The translations under genes were made by a program, and so were the position numbers. Under the pieces are notes generated by a model. It worked only from the letters and a program-made list of their open reading frames with translations. It searched no databases and was not told the DNA's origin. Below, piece after piece: positions 8,904-16,370 of a stretch of DNA of 64,000 bases. The stretch is taken from positions 124,001-188,000 of the forward strand of contig NZ_JQGC01000009.1 of NCBI RefSeq assembly GCF_000743575.1, read 5' to 3'. The first letter of the stretch is position 1. Each line of letters opens with the position of its first letter. The DNA comes from Devosia riboflavina. Lineage in GTDB: Bacteria; Pseudomonadota; Alphaproteobacteria; Rhizobiales; Devosiaceae.

Positions 8904-9256
8904 TTGACACCTGCGGGCAAGGTGCAGGAGCCGTCGGCGGCAACGCTGATCGGTTCTTCCCAAACCACGCTCGTGAGTTTCAAGGGGCCACCATAAAGGT
9001 GCGGAAAGAGTTCGCCTCCGCGGGAGGGCTCCCAGACAAGATTGCTGCCGAGATCGGCCGTGGGGACGGCGAGCAGCAACAGGCCTGCCTGCCCCGCGAA
9101 ATGCAGGCGCAGGGTTTCGGACAATTGCGCCGCCGTCGAAAAATGCATGTAGCCGTCTTTGGCATCGATGGGCATGCCTTCGAACTGGCCGGAAACGCGC
9201 GCAGGGGCGAAGGCCACGGCAGTGGTGATTTTGTAGATCAGCTCGGGTGTCGACAT
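8900..9256 (-). CDS. DUF952 family protein
   Basis: A 118-residue protein starting MSTPELIYKITTA. The conserved GYMHFSTAAQLSET and LVWEPSRGGELFPHLYG segments identify DUF952, a small family common in alphaproteobacteria and often encoded directly before pyrD. The fold is related to ADP-ribosyltransferase-like domains, but no enzymatic role is established. Its stop overlaps the pyrD start, so the two are translationally coupled. Confidence 0.85.
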   Translation of the reverse strand: MSTPELIYKITTAVAFAPARVSGQFEGMPIDAKDGYMHFSTAAQLSETLRLHFAGQAGLLLLAVPTADLGSNLVWEPSRGGELFPHLYGGPLKLTSVVWEEPISVAADGSCTLPAGVK

Positions 9257-9308
9257 GGGCGCAAACCTAGTTAAGTGATCAAGTCTGGGCAAGCGTGATT
9301 GCGCGGGC

Positions 9309-9346
9309 TTTACAGGGGGAACGGCTGATATTAATCTAGGATTAAT
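9309..9346 (+). promoter_or_regulatory. Promoter with overlapping palindromic operator for the S24/HTH regulator
   Basis: A -35 TTTACA (9309-9314) and -10 TAATCT (9332-9337) are spaced by 17 bases. The perfect inverted repeat ATTAATC-TAG-GATTAAT (9330-9346) covers the -10 box. A repressor bound there would block RNA polymerase. The downstream gene encodes an HTH/S24 protein, so autorepression is the simplest reading. Confidence 0.6.
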
Positions 9347-9386
9347 TTCCTCAATCCTGATCAATGTCCTTTTAACGGCTTCCACC

Positions 9387-10028
9387 ATGCTTTCTCACCG
9401 GGCCATCTGGGATGGCATCGACGCGCTGGCGCAGCGCCATGGCCATTCGGTTTCGGCCCTGGCGCGGCTGGCCGGGCTCGATGCGACCGCGTTCAATGTG
9501 TCCAAGCGCGTAAGCAAGGACGGGCGCGAGCGCTGGCCTTCCACGGAGAGCATTTCCAAAATTCTGGAAGCGACGGGCGAAGGGTTCGACAGTTTTCTCG
9601 CGGGAGCCGGGGCTTTCATGCAGACCAGCAATACCGCCTTCGGGCAGACGGTGCCGCTTCTGGGTCTGGCGCAGGCGGGCGCGGGCGGCTTTTTCGACAG
9701 TGCGGGATTTCCGGCCGGGGAGGGCTGGGATGAGGTCACCCTGCCCTCCCCGGTCGATCCCGGCATTTATGCGCTTGAAATCCAGGGCGACAGCATGGAG
9801 CCGCTTTATCGCGAGGGGGACCGGGTGGTGGTTTCGCCAACAGAACAGGTGCGGCGTGGCGACCGGGTGGTGGTGAAAACGCGCGAGGGTGAGGTGATGG
9901 CCAAGATTCTCTTTCGGCAGAGCGCCAAGCAGATCGAATTGCATTCGCTCAACCCGGCCTATGAGCCGCGGGTGCTGAATACCAGGGATATCGAATGGAT
10001 TGCGCGGATCATCTGGGCCAGCCAGTGA
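9387..10028 (+). CDS. HTH/peptidase S24 family transcriptional regulator (LexA/CI-like)
   Basis: A 213-residue protein with an N-terminal helix-turn-helix (about residues 1-65) and a C-terminal S24 LexA/CI-like peptidase domain. The catalytic dyad is visible: S136 in QGDSMEPLYREGDRVVV and K164 in RVVVKTREGE. An Ala-Gly pair near residues 97-100 could be the self-cleavage site. Such chromosomal proteins occur widely in Hyphomicrobiales outside prophages, and no phage genes are near. A palindrome on its promoter suggests autoregulation. The stop overlaps the next gene by four bases. Confidence 0.85.
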   Translation: MLSHRAIWDGIDALAQRHGHSVSALARLAGLDATAFNVSKRVSKDGRERWPSTESISKILEATGEGFDSFLAGAGAFMQTSNTAFGQTVPLLGLAQAGAGGFFDSAGFPAGEGWDEVTLPSPVDPGIYALEIQGDSMEPLYREGDRVVVSPTEQVRRGDRVVVKTREGEVMAKILFRQSAKQIELHSLNPAYEPRVLNTRDIEWIARIIWASQ

Positions 10029-10471
10029 AAATTGCCCTGGCGACAGCGGCGGATGCGGCAGACTGGGTCGCCATGCGGACGGCGCTGTGGCCGAGCGGCG
10101 GCGATGGTGCGCATGCGGCCGATATTGCCGAATTGCTTGATGATGCCGGGGAAACGATCAACCTGATCGCGCGGGACGCGGATGGCGCGGCACTGGGCTT
10201 TGTCGAGGCGGCGCTGCGGCATGACTATGTGAATGGCTGCAAGACCTCGCCGGTGGCGTTTCTCGAAGGCATTTTCGTGAAGCCGGAGGCGCGTGGGCGG
10301 GGTGTGGCGCGTGCCATGGTTGGCGCCGTGGAGGCCTGGGCGCGGGAACAGGGCTGCACCGAATTTGCCTCGGACGCGGCGCTGGAGAATTTTGTCAGCC
10401 ACGATATGCACCGCGCGCTGGGTTTTGCGGAAACGCAGCGCGTGGCGTTTTTCAGGAAAGTGCTGGGCTAG
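10025..10471 (+). CDS. GNAT acetyltransferase, aminoglycoside 6'-N-acetyltransferase-like
   Basis: A 148-residue GNAT starting with GTG inside the previous stop codon (GTGA). It shows the acetyl-CoA-binding signature GIFVKPEARGRGVARAMV and the C-terminal FASDAALENFVSHDMHRALGFAETQRVAFFRK. The pattern of SDAALEN followed by SHxMHxxLGFxET is characteristic of the AAC(6') subgroup. Whether it modifies aminoglycosides or another amine is unknown. Coupling to the S24 regulator suggests co-expression. Confidence 0.75.
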   Translation: MKIALATAADAADWVAMRTALWPSGGDGAHAADIAELLDDAGETINLIARDADGAALGFVEAALRHDYVNGCKTSPVAFLEGIFVKPEARGRGVARAMVGAVEAWAREQGCTEFASDAALENFVSHDMHRALGFAETQRVAFFRKVLG

Positions 10472-10474
10472 CGC

Positions 10475-10846
10475 CTAGCTGCACCCTGCCCTGGCGAAGA
10501 GGTCGGCCAGGATGATCGGGGTTGCCGGAGTTTCGGCCCAGCTTGCCGTGTCAGGCGCACCGGCAGAGAGCGCCGCGAGGGCGACGTCTTCCGAAAGATT
10601 GAAGCTGCTGGTGCATTTGAGCGGCGCGGCGCCGCGGGCCACGGCTTCCGAAACCATGAGACCCGCGGTTTCGCCGACGCCGGCGAGATAGGCGATCACC
10701 GTATTGCGGGCTGTGGCGTCACTGCGGGCGCGTTGCACCATTTCCATGACTTGGGTGACGGAAATCCGGCCGGTGCCGGTGGTCGGGGCGGCCATGGCGG
10801 GAGCTATGGATAGGGCGAGAAGAGCGAGGAGAGACAGACTACGCAT
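10475..10846 (-). CDS. Secreted hypothetical protein (Rap1a/Tai-like architecture)
   Basis: A 123-residue protein with a clear signal peptide (SLLALLALSIAPAMA). The mature part has two cysteines (KCTSS and the terminal AGCS) that could form a disulfide, with a mixed helical middle. Size and cysteine placement recall Rap1a/Tai-type periplasmic immunity-like proteins, but I cannot confirm the family. AAGGAA precedes the ATG. It is divergent from the DUF2975/HTH pair, and one of the two TTATTGT..CGATAA sites sits only 10 bases from its start codon. Confidence 0.6.
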   Translation of the reverse strand: MRSLSLLALLALSIAPAMAAPTTGTGRISVTQVMEMVQRARSDATARNTVIAYLAGVGETAGLMVSEAVARGAAPLKCTSSFNLSEDVALAALSAGAPDTASWAETPATPIILADLFARAGCS

Positions 10847-10855
10847 CGAATTTCC

Positions 10856-10914
10856 TTATTGTTTTGCGATAATTTCTATTCCTCATACGAGCTATTGTTA
10901 TTGTCAAACGATAA
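10856..10914. promoter_or_regulatory. Two copies of a 17-bp putative operator
   Basis: TTATTGTTTTGCGATAA (10856-10872) and TTATTGTCAAACGATAA (10898-10914) are the same site (TTATTGT-N3-RCGATAA, followed by TTT), starting 42 bases apart, about four helical turns. Each is partly palindromic (TTATxGT / ACxATAA). They lie in the divergent region between the secreted protein and the DUF2975/HTH genes and probably bind the small HTH protein encoded at 11536. Confidence 0.55.
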
Positions 10915-10956
10915 TTTTTGTGAGACCAATCGCACATCGAAACGGGAGACGAGACC

Positions 10957-11532
10957 ATGAGTGAGGCAATGGAAACCGGATTTGGCAGCGACAGGGTCAT
11001 CCACGTTGCGCCGCGCATGGCGCTGTTGTTCAACGGCCTTTCCATTGCCGCGGTGACGCTGGCGACGCTCCTGCCCATGGGGGCGGCGCTCTATTGGCTC
11101 TTCATCGACCCGGCCGAGGCGCGGAACATTGTGGGGCTTGGGCCGGAGCTTTTGCCCGATATCACCATGGGGCAGAGGATTGCTGCAGCAGTGGTCGCCT
11201 TGTTGACGACGCTGCCGATGGCCTGGGGGTTTGCACGACTGCGGATATGCCTCAGGAGTTTTGCGGCCGGTCGGCCCTTTGCCTCCGAGGGGATCGCGGG
11301 GCTGAGGGACTTTGCCATGGGTGGCATGCTGGCGGCGCTGGCGCTGCTCGTCAGCCACACGCTGATGGGCCTGGTGCTCACCTGGACTGCGGCCGAAGGA
11401 CACCGGCAACTGATCGTGCTCATCGACAGCGACATGCTGCTGCTCGCCATGTTTGCCGGCACCATCGCCGCGCTGGCCTGGGCCATGGAAAAGGCCGCGG
11501 CGATCGCCGAAGAAAACAGCCAGTTCATCTGA
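10957..11532 (+). CDS. DUF2975 family four-helix membrane protein
   Basis: A 191-residue integral membrane protein with about four hydrophobic segments: near residues 22-48, 73-92, 120-142 and 155-180. It belongs to the DUF2975 family. Members are almost always encoded next to a small YozG-like Cro/CI protein, as here, three bases downstream. In such pairs the membrane protein is thought to control the regulator, by analogy with other membrane-tethered HTH pairs. The signal sensed is unknown. Confidence 0.8.
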   Translation: MSEAMETGFGSDRVIHVAPRMALLFNGLSIAAVTLATLLPMGAALYWLFIDPAEARNIVGLGPELLPDITMGQRIAAAVVALLTTLPMAWGFARLRICLRSFAAGRPFASEGIAGLRDFAMGGMLAALALLVSHTLMGLVLTWTAAEGHRQLIVLIDSDMLLLAMFAGTIAALAWAMEKAAAIAEENSQFI

Positions 11533-11535
11533 CCC

Positions 11536-11754
11536 ATGGCGATCAAGGTGAACCTCGCCGTCGTGCTGGCGCAGCAGAATGTGAAGTCGAAGGACCTCGC
11601 CGAATATATCGGCATTACCGAGGCGAACCTGAGCCTGCTCAAGCAGGGGAAGGTCAAGGGAATCCGGTTCGATACGCTCGAAGCGATCTGCCGGTATTTG
11701 CAGTGTCAGCCGGGGGATATTTTGGTGTTCGAGCCGGACGAAGGCGCGAGTTAG
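11536..11754 (+). CDS. Small YozG-like Cro/CI helix-turn-helix regulator
   Basis: A 72-residue protein that is essentially only an HTH domain: SKDLAEYIGITEANLSLLKQGKVKGIRFDTLEAICRYLQCQPGDIL is typical of the YozG/HTH_26 group. It follows the DUF2975 gene by three bases and is the likely ligand of the duplicated TTATTGT..CGATAA sites upstream of the pair. A strong bidirectional terminator follows. Confidence 0.85.
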   Translation: MAIKVNLAVVLAQQNVKSKDLAEYIGITEANLSLLKQGKVKGIRFDTLEAICRYLQCQPGDILVFEPDEGAS

Positions 11755-11783
11755 AAAACCGGGCGGCAACGACCGGTAAAAAG

Positions 11784-11824
11784 AGTGCGGCGCGTGATCC
11801 GTAGTCCACGCGCCGCACTTTTTT
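11784..11824. terminator. Bidirectional intrinsic terminator
   Basis: A perfect 13-bp stem, AGTGCGGCGCGTG (11784-11796) with CACGCGCCGCACT (11807-11819), is followed by TTTTTT on the plus strand. On the minus strand it is followed by CTTTTT. It lies between the convergent HTH gene and lysS and can serve both. Confidence 0.88.
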
Positions 11825-11838
11825 GATTCAAGCAGTGC

Positions 11839-13479
11839 TTAGCCGAGCTTGCCTGCAAGCGCCCTGTCGATGAGCTTGCGGGTGTTTTCGATGCCGTAGA
11901 GGGCAGCGAAGGAGCCGAAGCGGGGGCCGCGTTCCTGGCCAATAAGGACCTGATAGAGCATCTGGAAGAAATCGCCGGACACGCCGGGGCCGCCAGTCGG
12001 GCTCTTCTTGGTGTGGTCCTGATAGCGCTCGATGGTGCGGGCCACGTCGAGGGCGGCAGTCTGGATCGTTTCGTTGTCGGCGTCGGCCGGGAGAGCGGCA
12101 AACGCGGCAGAAACGGCCTCGAGCGCGGCGCGTTCGACATCGTCGGGCGCGCGATAGGTCTTCTTCACGAAATCGCGGAAGTAGCGCATGGCGTAGCCGA
12201 CAAGCGCATCGAGATGCGGATGCGTCTTGGCGGAGACACCCGGCGCATAGGCCGAGATATAGCCCCACATGACTTCCGGGGTTTCCGGGTTGGATGCAGT
12301 GGCGAGGTTAAGCAGCAGCGCGAAGGTGACCGGCATGTCCACCTCCGGCACATTGCCGTAGTGGACGTGGAAGGCCGGGTTTTCGAGGCGAGCGGCGGCG
12401 TCCTGCTTTTCGTAGGCGGCGACATGAGCAAAGTATTCGTCCACGGCGCGGGGGATGACATCGAAATGCAGGCGCTTGGCGACGCGCGGCTTCTGGAACA
12501 TGTAGAGCCCCAGGCTTTCCGTCGAGGCATAGGTCAACCATTCGTCGATGGTCAGGCCATTGCCCTTGGACTTGGAAATCTTCTGGCCTTCGGCATCGAG
12601 GAAAAGTTCATACACGTAGTGCTCGGGCGGCGTGCCGCCGAGGATCGCGCAGATCTTGTCGTAGATGTGCTGATTGGTCTGGTGGTCCTTGCCGAACATT
12701 TCAAAGTCGACGCCGAGCGCGGCCCAGCGCATGCCGAAATCGGGCTTCCACTGCAGCTTGACGTGGCCGCCGGTGACCGGGACGGTGGTATCGCGGCCGT
12801 CTTCGTCCGTGAAGGTTATGGTGCCGTCCTTGGCGTTGACTTCCTTCATCGGCACATAGAGCACGCGGCCGGAAATCGGGGAGATCGGCAGGAAGGGCGA
12901 ATAGGTCGCCTGACGCTCGGCCCCGAGGGTCGGCAGCATCACATCCATGATGGCCTGGTAGCGCTCGGCGGCGAGGCGCAGGACGTGGTCGAATTTTCCT
13001 GACCGGTAGTAGTCGCTGGCGCTGGCGAATTCGTAATCGAACCCGAAGGTATCGAGGAAGCGGCGGAGCATGGCGTTGTTGTGGTGGCCAAAACTCTCGT
13101 ATTCGTTGGTCCAGGGATCGGGCACTGCAGTCAGCGGCTTTTGGAGATGCGGCTCCATCGCCTCCTTGGAGGGGACGGTATCCGGAATCTTGCGCATGCC
13201 ATCGAGATCGTCCGAGAAGCACAGGAGCCGCGTCGGGATTTCATCGCGCGTGAGCAGGCGGAAGGCGGTGCGAACCATGGTGGTGCGCGCCACTTCGCCG
13301 AAGGTGCCGATATGGGGCAGGCCCGAGGGGCCATAGCCGGTCTCAAACAGGGCCTCGCCCTTGCCCGACTTTTCCAGCCGTTTGACGATCTTGCGTGCTT
13401 CTTCGAATGGCCAAGCGCGAGCGGACTGCGCAGGCTCAAAGAACGACGGATCGAGGGCGGGCAAAACAGCGGGCGACAC
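11839..13479 (-). CDS. lysS: Lysyl-tRNA synthetase, class I
   Basis: A 546-residue class I (archaeal-type) lysyl-tRNA synthetase that charges tRNA-Lys with lysine using ATP. The Rossmann-fold signatures are present: PHIGTFGE (HIGH, at 56-59) and KISKSKGNG (KMSKS, near 300-306). Class I LysRS replaces the class II enzyme in most alphaproteobacteria, so this is expected rather than a transferred oddity. The gene stands alone with its own terminator. Confidence 0.95.
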   Translation of the reverse strand: MSPAVLPALDPSFFEPAQSARAWPFEEARKIVKRLEKSGKGEALFETGYGPSGLPHIGTFGEVARTTMVRTAFRLLTRDEIPTRLLCFSDDLDGMRKIPDTVPSKEAMEPHLQKPLTAVPDPWTNEYESFGHHNNAMLRRFLDTFGFDYEFASASDYYRSGKFDHVLRLAAERYQAIMDVMLPTLGAERQATYSPFLPISPISGRVLYVPMKEVNAKDGTITFTDEDGRDTTVPVTGGHVKLQWKPDFGMRWAALGVDFEMFGKDHQTNQHIYDKICAILGGTPPEHYVYELFLDAEGQKISKSKGNGLTIDEWLTYASTESLGLYMFQKPRVAKRLHFDVIPRAVDEYFAHVAAYEKQDAAARLENPAFHVHYGNVPEVDMPVTFALLLNLATASNPETPEVMWGYISAYAPGVSAKTHPHLDALVGYAMRYFRDFVKKTYRAPDDVERAALEAVSAAFAALPADADNETIQTAALDVARTIERYQDHTKKSPTGGPGVSGDFFQMLYQVLIGQERGPRFGSFAALYGIENTRKLIDRALAGKLG

Positions 13480-13624
13480 GGGGCGGGTAGCCTTTCTGGG
13501 ACGGGAAAACGCTTGAGGAAAGGCGGTGTCGCATTCCCTTTGGCTTACGTCAATGTCGCAGGTGGTTGCGAAACCGGGCGACGCATCCTAGTTTTTGCAC
13601 CACTTACCATTGCTGGAAGGCGCC

Positions 13625-14038
13625 ATGACCATCTCTGCCCACGACGCTCTCATTCACCTGATGCTGGTGGCTGCCTCTTCGGACAGCACGATGACAGAGC
13701 GTGAGCTCATCCGCATCCAGGCGCTGATCGACCGGCTGCCGGTGTTCGAGGGCTTTGACAAGTCGCGGCTGACGGAGGTCGCCAATGAATGTGCAGACCT
13801 GCTCAACGGGCCGGATGGGCTTGATCGCGTGGTGGACAACGCGCTGGCGGCGCTGCCGAAGAAGCTCGAAGACACGGCTTATGCGCTGGCCGTAGAGATC
13901 ACGTCCGTGGACCTGCATCTCGAGCAGGAGGAACTGCGCTATCTTGAAATGCTGCGGGACAAGCTGACGATCGATCGGTTGACGACGGCTGCCATTGAAG
14001 TGGCGGCGCGGGCGCGGCACCGGCGGATGCCGAGCTAA
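13625..14038 (+). CDS. TerB-like family protein
   Basis: A 137-residue helical protein with the TerB (tellurite resistance/DjlA-related) pattern: MLVAASSDSTMTERELIRIQAL, an acidic helix pair near the N terminus, and VDLHLEQEELRYLEMLRDKLTI at the C-terminal third. The family may bind metal through acidic residues and is linked to membrane stress, but stand-alone members have no defined role. The frame extends upstream to 13595; ATG 13625 fits the domain start. Its stop codon overlaps that of the convergent binding-protein gene. Confidence 0.8.
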   Translation: MTISAHDALIHLMLVAASSDSTMTERELIRIQALIDRLPVFEGFDKSRLTEVANECADLLNGPDGLDRVVDNALAALPKKLEDTAYALAVEITSVDLHLEQEELRYLEMLRDKLTIDRLTTAAIEVAARARHRRMPS

Positions 14039-14844
14039 TAGAACCCGACGGGGAACCAGCGCAGGTAGAGTTCGTCGAGCGCGCCGTTTTCCTTGAGGCG
14101 CACCAGGGCCCAATCGATGGCGTGGCGGGCGGCGTCATTGCCCGCGGGAACGGCGATGGTGAGGCCTTCGCCGAAGAGTTCGGGACGGAAATAGGGCTCG
14201 CCGGCAAAGGAGCAGCAAGCCGGATTGTCGTTGAGCCAGAAGGCGGAGCGCATGGCATCGCCGAAATAGGCGTTCACCTTGCCGTCGCGCAGCGCCGTCA
14301 AGGCGAGGATTTCGGATTCGAAGGTTTCTACCGTCACATTGGGCAGGTAGCGGGCCATAAAATCGGCATGGGCCGATCCGGCGCGGACGGCGACGGTCTT
14401 GCTCGAGAGGTTTGTCACCGAGAAGGTGGCGACGTCATCGGCGCGGGTGACGAAGCGGCCGGGAAGCGCGAGATAGGTCGAGGAAAAATCGAATTTTTCG
14501 CCGTTTTCGGGCGTGACGGCGAGGCCGGCGATAAGGGCATCGCCCTGGGAATCGGCGAGGGCATTGGCGGCTTGGTCCCACGGCCATGCCTGCAGGGTGC
14601 AGGCGATGTTGACCTCGGCGCAGATGCGCTTGGCGAGGTCGACGTTGAAGCCGATCAGCTCGCCATTGGTGTCGCGGAAATTGAAGGGCGGAAAATCGGC
14701 CGTGGTGAGGAAGCGGATGGCCGGGACGGACCCTTGCAGGGGCAGAATTTCGCGGGCGTCGGGATCGGAATGGTAGGGTAGCGGCTGGGCGAGCGCAGGG
14801 GTGGCGAGGAACGCGGCCACCAGGGTCGCTAGTACTTTAAGCAT
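14035..14844 (-). CDS. Polar amino acid-type ABC transporter substrate-binding protein
   Basis: A 269-residue family 3 solute-binding protein with a signal peptide (LKVLATLVAAFLATPALA). Mature motifs include PPFNFRDTNGELIGFNVDLAKRIC and DALIAGLAVTPENGEKFDFSSTY, characteristic of periplasmic amino acid-binding proteins. No permease or ATPase lies next to it, so it is an orphan that must work with components elsewhere or as a sensor subunit. The frame is open to 14970 through a repeat element; ATG 14844 is preferred because GGAGG lies six bases upstream. Confidence 0.85.
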   Translation of the reverse strand: MLKVLATLVAAFLATPALAQPLPYHSDPDAREILPLQGSVPAIRFLTTADFPPFNFRDTNGELIGFNVDLAKRICAEVNIACTLQAWPWDQAANALADSQGDALIAGLAVTPENGEKFDFSSTYLALPGRFVTRADDVATFSVTNLSSKTVAVRAGSAHADFMARYLPNVTVETFESEILALTALRDGKVNAYFGDAMRSAFWLNDNPACCSFAGEPYFRPELFGEGLTIAVPAGNDAARHAIDWALVRLKENGALDELYLRWFPVGFY

Positions 14845-14864
14845 CGCCATCCTCCGCATCGAGA

Positions 14865-14957
14865 CACGCCCTCGTCCTTCGACAGGCTCAGGATGAGGTC
14901 TACTGGGATAGTCCAAAGTAGACCTCATGGTGAGCTTGTCGAACCACGAGGGCGTGG
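14865..14957. repeat. Long palindromic extragenic repeat
   Basis: Imperfect inverted arms of about 40 bases run from CACGCCCTCGTCCTTCGACA (from 14865) to the matching TGTCGAACCACGAGGGCGTG (to 14956). The inner arms GAGGTCTACT and AGTAGACCTC surround a short loop. The motif CTTCGACAGGCTCAGGATGA is typical of dispersed intergenic repeats in alphaproteobacteria. It is the same family as the copy at 7718-7784. Confidence 0.75.
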
Positions 14958-14966
14958 CACTTCTTG

Positions 14967-16175
14967 TCACACCTGATCGAGCGCGTACATCAGGTCCGCG
15001 ATCAGATCATCGGCATCTTCAAGGCCGACGGAGAGGCGCAACAGGCCCGGGGTGACGCCGGTTTCCAAGCGGACTTCTTCGGTGAGACGCGCGTGGGTGG
15101 TGGTGCGCGGGTGGGTGATCAGCGATTTGGCGTCACCCAGATTATTGGAAATCAGCACCACCGCGAGGGAATCCGAGAGTGTGAAGGCCGCGTCCTGGCC
15201 GCCCTTCAAGTCCAGAGCGAGAAGGGTCGAGCCGCGGGTCATCTGGCGCTTGGCGAGATCGTATTGCGGATGGCTCTTGTGGTGCGGGTAGATGACGCGA
15301 TTGACCTTGGGGTGCGAAGCCAGGGCCTCGGCGATCTTTTCGGCGCTATCGGTCATCTGGCGGATGCGCAGGGCGTAGGTCTCAAGACCCTTGAGTAGTA
15401 CCCAGGCATTGAAGGCGCTGAGCGTGGCGCCGGTCTGGCGGAGGAAGGTGTGGACGTCGGCCTCGATGATGGCCTTCGAGCCCAGCACGATGCCGCCGAG
15501 CACCCTGCCCTGCCCATCGATATGCTTGGTCGCCGAATAGGTGACGAGATCGGCACCCAGTTCGAGCGGCTTCTGGTAGAGCGCAGTCGAAAAGACGTTG
15601 TCGACAATCAGCTTGGCGCCGTGGGCATGGGCGATGTCGGCCACGGCCTTGATATCGACCAGTTCGAGCGTCGGATTGGTCGGGGTCTCGATGAAGACGA
15701 CCTTGGTGTTCGGGCGCATGGCGCGAGCGAAATTCTCGGGGTCGCGGCCATCGACCAGCGTCGATTCAACACCGAAGCGCGGGGCGTAGTCTTCGACCAC
15801 GTAGCGGCAACCGCCGAACAGTGCCTGGGCGGCGACAATATGGTCGCCTGCGCGGACCTGGCTCATCACCGCATTGGTGACGGCGGCCATGCCCGAGGCA
15901 AAACCGCGGGCAGCTTCCGCGCCCTCGATCAGCGCCATGCGGTCCTGGAACATGTCGACGGTGGGATTGGCGAAGCGCGAGTAATTGTGGCCGCCGGGGA
16001 TCTTGTTGAGGAACAGATCCTCGGCATGCTGCGAGCTCGGGTAGGAATAGCCCGAATTGAGATAGATGGCTTCGCTGGTCTCGTTGAAGGGCGAACGCTT
16101 GCCCCCGCCATGGACCATCTGCGTCGCCGCCGAGCGCCGCTTGGGATCAAGGAGGGGATTTTTATCTTTAGACAT
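14967..16175 (-). CDS. metZ: O-succinylhomoserine sulfhydrylase
   Basis: A 402-residue PLP enzyme of the Cys/Met metabolism family, converting O-succinylhomoserine and sulfide to homocysteine in methionine synthesis. The PLP lysine is K217 in SATKHIDGQGRVLGG. Other family signatures are GFASGMAAVTNAV, FIETPTNPTLEL and a DNVFST segment. I assign MetZ rather than cystathionine synthase because of overall similarity to alphaproteobacterial MetZ and the SAM-II riboswitch in its leader. ATG 16175 lies just after the riboswitch/terminator region. Confidence 0.93.
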   Translation of the reverse strand: MSKDKNPLLDPKRRSAATQMVHGGGKRSPFNETSEAIYLNSGYSYPSSQHAEDLFLNKIPGGHNYSRFANPTVDMFQDRMALIEGAEAARGFASGMAAVTNAVMSQVRAGDHIVAAQALFGGCRYVVEDYAPRFGVESTLVDGRDPENFARAMRPNTKVVFIETPTNPTLELVDIKAVADIAHAHGAKLIVDNVFSTALYQKPLELGADLVTYSATKHIDGQGRVLGGIVLGSKAIIEADVHTFLRQTGATLSAFNAWVLLKGLETYALRIRQMTDSAEKIAEALASHPKVNRVIYPHHKSHPQYDLAKRQMTRGSTLLALDLKGGQDAAFTLSDSLAVVLISNNLGDAKSLITHPRTTTHARLTEEVRLETGVTPGLLRLSVGLEDADDLIADLMYALDQV

Positions 16176-16191
16176 AGCTTCGCCTTCGAAC

Positions 16192-16222
16192 AAAAAAACC
16201 GGCACGCGCGGGCGGCCGGTTT
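16192..16222 (-). terminator. Intrinsic terminator in the metZ leader
   Basis: On the minus strand AAACCGGC and GCCGGTTT pair around an 11-base loop and run into seven T residues. It lies between the SAM-II aptamer and the metZ start, the right place for transcription attenuation in response to S-adenosylmethionine. Confidence 0.75.
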
Positions 16223-16233
16223 CCCTAGCGGCC

Positions 16234-16282
16234 TTTAGCAATTTGTTTTAAGTGGCTGCAAGCGACCGGCCAAATCACCACT
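16234..16282 (-). ncRNA. SAM-II riboswitch upstream of metZ
   Basis: The minus-strand leader carries the conserved SAM-II aptamer: GTGGTGATTTGGCCGG, then TCGCTTGCAGCCAC, which pairs back with GTGGT.., then an A-rich linker AAAACAAATTGCTAAA that forms the pseudoknot. These blocks match the alphaproteobacterial metA/metZ SAM-II consensus in sequence and order. Binding of S-adenosylmethionine should lower metZ expression. Confidence 0.9.
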
Positions 16283-16289
16283 GGAAATG

Positions 16290-16318
16290 ACTAAACCGCA
16301 ATTGGCCGGTGGCGTCAA
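16290..16318 (-). promoter_or_regulatory. Promoter of the metZ leader
   Basis: On the minus strand TTGACG (16313-16318) and TTTAGT (16290-16295) are spaced by 17 bases. Transcription would start a few bases before the SAM-II aptamer. The site covers the upstream in-frame ATG of dcd at 16287, which argues for the later dcd start. Confidence 0.65.
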
Positions 16319-16370
16319 TGTTCAGGCTTTGCTAGGGAGAGCGACCCCTGATTTGCCGGAGCACCGCACC

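Noticed and set aside
9387-10028. Prophage repressor
   Set aside because: The S24/HTH protein has no phage genes around it and sits among housekeeping genes with a coupled GNAT.
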